6,765 nucleotides of DNA, from assembly GCA_025356505.1 (NCBI GenBank), contig JANXSV010000299.1, positions 1 through 6,765 of the forward strand. The letters are read 5' to 3'. Position numbers and translations under genes: made by a program. Shown here piece after piece: positions 5,030 to 6,765 of the stretch (the first letter of the stretch is position 1; every line of letters begins with the position of its first letter). The notes under the pieces are model-generated. The model saw only the letters and a program-made list of their open reading frames with translations, did no database searches and had not been told where the DNA came from. Origin of the DNA: Methylovirgula sp. (lineage in GTDB: Bacteria > Pseudomonadota > Alphaproteobacteria > Rhizobiales > Beijerinckiaceae).

Positions 5030-5383
5030 ATGCGCCGCATATTGATTATTGATGATGCACCCGTGATTCGCAAAATCACGCGGCGGATTTGCGAAAGCTT
5101 GCAATTTGACGTGCGCGAAGTGGAAAGCGCCATTCAGGGTATCAATATCTGCCGCGAAACTCTGCCAGATGGCATTTTGGTGGATGCGCTGCTGCCAAAC
5201 CAGTCGGCAATAGCCTTCATCAAGGAACTACGCGCCCTGCCAGGCGGAGCCGGGCCGAGGGTTATTTTCATATTGATGGAAAATGATGTCGGCCAGATTG
5301 CCAAGTTTATGCATGCCGGTGCAGACGGCTATGTCTTGAAGCCGTTCGACCGTCACGAGATCATGCTGAAATTTAACGCCTGA
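5030..5383 (+). CDS. Single-domain response regulator (receiver only), atypical switch residue
   Basis: A 117-residue CheY-like receiver with no output domain. The acidic pair D8-D9, phospho-acceptor D52 (LVDALLPN), switch Tyr101 and conserved K104 (GYVLKPF) are all present. Aligning the AGADGYVLKPF block without gaps to CheY puts L82 where the conserved Thr/Ser belongs, so phosphorylation-driven switching may be unusual. It is neither CpdR nor DivK by sequence as I know them. The start at 5030 is chosen because CCAGAGG (5014-5020) lies 9 nt upstream and it gives the canonical MRRILIIDD opening; the in-frame ATG at 5009 precedes that site. Its place directly after chpT suggests it could receive phosphate from, or compete within, the CckA-ChpT relay, which is inference. 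A strong terminator follows 15 bp after the stop. Confidence 0.9.
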   Translation: MRRILIIDDAPVIRKITRRICESLQFDVREVESAIQGINICRETLPDGILVDALLPNQSAIAFIKELRALPGGAGPRVIFILMENDVGQIAKFMHAGADGYVLKPFDRHEIMLKFNA

Positions 5384-5398
5384 TATCAACCACAACCA

Positions 5399-5426
5399 AA
5401 AAAGGCTTCCCGAAGGAAGCCTTTTT
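5399..5426. terminator. Bidirectional intrinsic terminator between response-regulator gene and rpmE
   Basis: AAAAAGGCTTCC (5399-5410) and GGAAGCCTTTTT (5415-5426) form a perfect 12-bp stem around the tetraloop CGAA. The T5 run at one end and the A5 run at the other give a U tract in both directions, so it can end the plus-strand response-regulator transcript and the minus-strand rpmE transcript. Confidence 0.93.
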
Positions 5427-5452
5427 GATTTCCACGACGATTGTGCGCGAGC

Positions 5453-5686
5453 TTACTTTTTGACTGCCGCGGCAATGCCACCGAAGCGGGTGGTGAAACG
5501 CGACAAGCGGCCGCCACGGTCCATCAACTGTGCGGAGCCGCCGGTCCAAGCTGGATGAGTGTTCGGGTCAATGTCGAGGTTCAGAGTGTCGCCTTCTGCG
5601 CCATAGGTTGAGCGGGTGACATATTCGGTCTTATCGGTCATCACAACTTTGATGAGGTGATAGTTCGGATGCGTGTTCTGTTTCAT
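5453..5686 (-). CDS. rpmE: 50S ribosomal protein L31 (RpmE), zinc-free form
   Basis: Component of the large ribosomal subunit that helps bridge the two subunits. The product is 77 residues, the usual length. The N-terminal [18 protein letters not shown], the central [18 protein letters not shown] and the C-terminal [15 protein letters not shown] are hallmarks of alphaproteobacterial L31. It has no cysteines, so it is the C-minus form lacking the zinc ribbon, the normal state in this lineage. The ATG at 5686 follows a Shine-Dalgarno-like AAGGAT (5695-5700 on the plus strand). The gene is convergent with the response-regulator gene and divergent from an MsbA-like ABC exporter. Confidence 0.97.
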   Translation of the reverse strand: MKQNTHPNYHLIKVVMTDKTEYVTRSTYGAEGDTLNLDIDPNTHPAWTGGSAQLMDRGGRLSRFTTRFGGIAAAVKK

Positions 5687-5724
5687 TATTCAAATCCTTA
5701 ACGCGCTCAGCCGCGCGCCGAGAC

Positions 5725-5754
5725 AAATTAGCAGCCATCGATGCACATTGTTAA
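5725..5754 (-). promoter_or_regulatory. Candidate promoter of rpmE
   Basis: Read on the minus strand, TTAACA (5754-5749) and TAATTT (5730-5725) are separated by 18 nt, about 40 bp before the rpmE start. Both hexamers are imperfect matches to the sigma70 type. The rest of the 5687-5884 gap shows no clear promoter for the divergent ABC gene. Confidence 0.35.
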
Positions 5755-5884
5755 AACACGCTCGAATGGAAAGTGCGCCTTCATAAACCAGCTTGGGCGC
5801 TGATACAAGATGGCCGACACAAATTTGCAATTATTGCGCCCTGCGTCGAAAGCAAAGGGTGTAAGGAGCGAACTGCGAGATTAT

Positions 5885-6765
5885 ATGCATCCTATGACAG
5901 AAACAACAGCCTCAACCGCTCGCCTCTCGAATTCGGAAGTATCCAGTTCAACTCTTCCAAATGCAGCAGTTTCAAGTGCCGCGGCGACGCAGAGCCAACC
6001 CTCCGCGACGCGGCCCCAGCTAAGAGCTTTACTACCGATATTGCCGTTTGCGCTGCGCTATAAAGGCAGGATGTTGGCGGCATTGGCGGCGCTGATCATG
6101 GCTTCCGCGGCGACTTTGACATTCCCGTCCGCAGTGCGTGGCGTGATGGACAATGGCTTTTCCAATTCCAACGCCGAGCATATCAACCGCTATTTTCTTA
6201 GCCTTATCGGCGTGGCAGGCGTTTTGGCGTTGGCTTCCTCGCTGCGTTATTATTTGGTGATCACACTGGGCGAGCGCGTGATAGCGGATGTGCGCGATGC
6301 GTTTTTCAGGCATTTGGCCGCGCTCGATGCCAGCTTTTTCGATACGGCCAAGGTAGGCGAGTTGGTATCGCGGCTGACGGCCGACACGACCCAGCTTAAA
6401 GATGCCTTCGGCGCTTCGGCTTCCATCGCGTTGCGGAATTTTTTCATGGGGTCCGGGGCCATCGGCATGATGGTTTATACCAGCCCTAGACTATCCATCT
6501 ATGTGTTGCTTGCTATTCCGATCATCGTTTTGCCTCTGGTTGCCGCCGGGCGTCAGGTGCGGGCAAGGTCGCGGGCAGCGCAGGACAGGTTGGCCGATGC
6601 CAGTGCCTTTGCTTCAGAAAGCATCGGCGCAGTGAAAACAATGCAGGCGTTCAATGCGCAGAATAGCACGGCGGCGCGGTTCGGCGCGGCGGTAAATGAG
6701 GCGTTTTTTGCCGCGCGCAATACAACACGTGCCAGGGCTATGCTGACAGCCGTGGCGATGTTTCT
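5885..6765 (+). CDS. MsbA-like ABC exporter, half-transporter (N-terminal part, cut by window edge)
   Basis: The frame stays open to the last base, giving 293 residues of a protein that should be about 600 long. Residues 1-45 form a Ser/Ala/Thr-rich, probably disordered cytoplasmic tail. The exporter-type transmembrane domain follows, with helices near 63-84, 103-126, 180-198 and 203-221. Motifs GERVIADVRDAFFRHLAALD (129-148), FFDTAKVGELVSRLTADT (151-168) and the helix SESIGAVKTMQAFNAQ are typical of MsbA/LmrA-type lipid or multidrug exporters. The ATPase domain lies beyond the window. The start is uncertain: AAGGAG (5863-5868) lies 16 nt before the ATG at 5885, which is long, and a second in-frame ATG at 5894 is further away. 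An unusual CTG at 5873 lies only 4 nt after AAGGAG. Substrate cannot be inferred. It is divergent from rpmE. Confidence 0.9.
   Translation, partial: MHPMTETTASTARLSNSEVSSSTLPNAAVSSAAATQSQPSATRPQLRALLPILPFALRYKGRMLAALAALIMASAATLTFPSAVRGVMDNGFSNSNAEHINRYFLSLIGVAGVLALASSLRYYLVITLGERVIADVRDAFFRHLAALDASFFDTAKVGELVSRLTADTTQLKDAFGASASIALRNFFMGSGAIGMMVYTSPRLSIYVLLAIPIIVLPLVAAGRQVRARSRAAQDRLADASAFASESIGAVKTMQAFNAQNSTAARFGAAVNEAFFAARNTTRARAMLTAVAMF

Noticed and set aside
5773..6063. Open frame overlapping the ABC exporter start in another frame
   Set aside because: Its translation has no family resemblance and overlaps the clearly supported exporter reading frame.
1..6765. Search for CRISPR arrays, tRNA or rRNA genes, insertion sequences, attachment sites or phage genes
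   Set aside because: No regularly spaced repeats, cloverleaf sequences, transposase or integrase motifs, or flanking target duplications were seen; every gene fits a conserved core genome.

Overview
The window reads as chromosomal DNA of an alphaproteobacterium, most likely of the order Hyphomicrobiales (Rhizobiales). It carries the histidine phosphotransferase ChpT, the DUF1134 envelope protein EipA, a DUF1150 protein paired with a rhizobial-type small heat-shock protein, and a cysteine-free ribosomal protein L31, all hallmarks of that lineage. Base composition looks moderately GC-rich, with AT-rich intergenic promoters. The genus cannot be fixed by reading alone. I see no mobile element, CRISPR array, tRNA or rRNA. 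This looks like conserved core genome, not an accessory island.

Region by region. 1-1419: the 3' part of an Rrf2-family regulator, then an AT-rich promoter with two inverted repeats, then cysK (cysteine synthase). 1420-2350: a heat-shock unit made of an Hsp20 gene and a DUF1150 gene, preceded by a heat-shock-like promoter, a pair of 11-bp direct repeats and a hairpin that buries the ribosome binding site next to the AUG (candidate RNA thermometer). 2351-2499: a convergent intergenic region with a likely bidirectional terminator. 2500-4069, minus strand: eipA, with cysQ upstream of it; an excellent CtrA box lies between them. 4070-4251: divergent promoter region. 4252-5383, plus strand: chpT and a single-domain response regulator. 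5399-5426: a perfect 12-bp hairpin terminator shared with rpmE, which is on the minus strand. 5885 to the end: the start of an MsbA-like ABC exporter, cut by the window edge before its ATPase domain.

How the genes fit together. cysK and cysQ both serve sulfate assimilation and cysteine synthesis. The Rrf2 fragment shows no cysteines in the region where IscR-type proteins bind Fe-S, so a CymR-like cysteine regulator acting on the neighbouring cysK promoter is an attractive inference. ChpT passes phosphate from CckA to CtrA and CpdR, and the only strong CtrA box I found sits in front of eipA, so this short locus holds both a CtrA-activating component and a probable CtrA target for envelope integrity. 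The response regulator after chpT has a phospho-acceptor Asp but a Leu where the conserved Thr/Ser should be, and its role is unknown. No clearly new multi-gene system is visible. The best leads are regulatory: the putative thermometer, the CtrA box, the Rrf2/cysK operators and the atypical receiver beside chpT.
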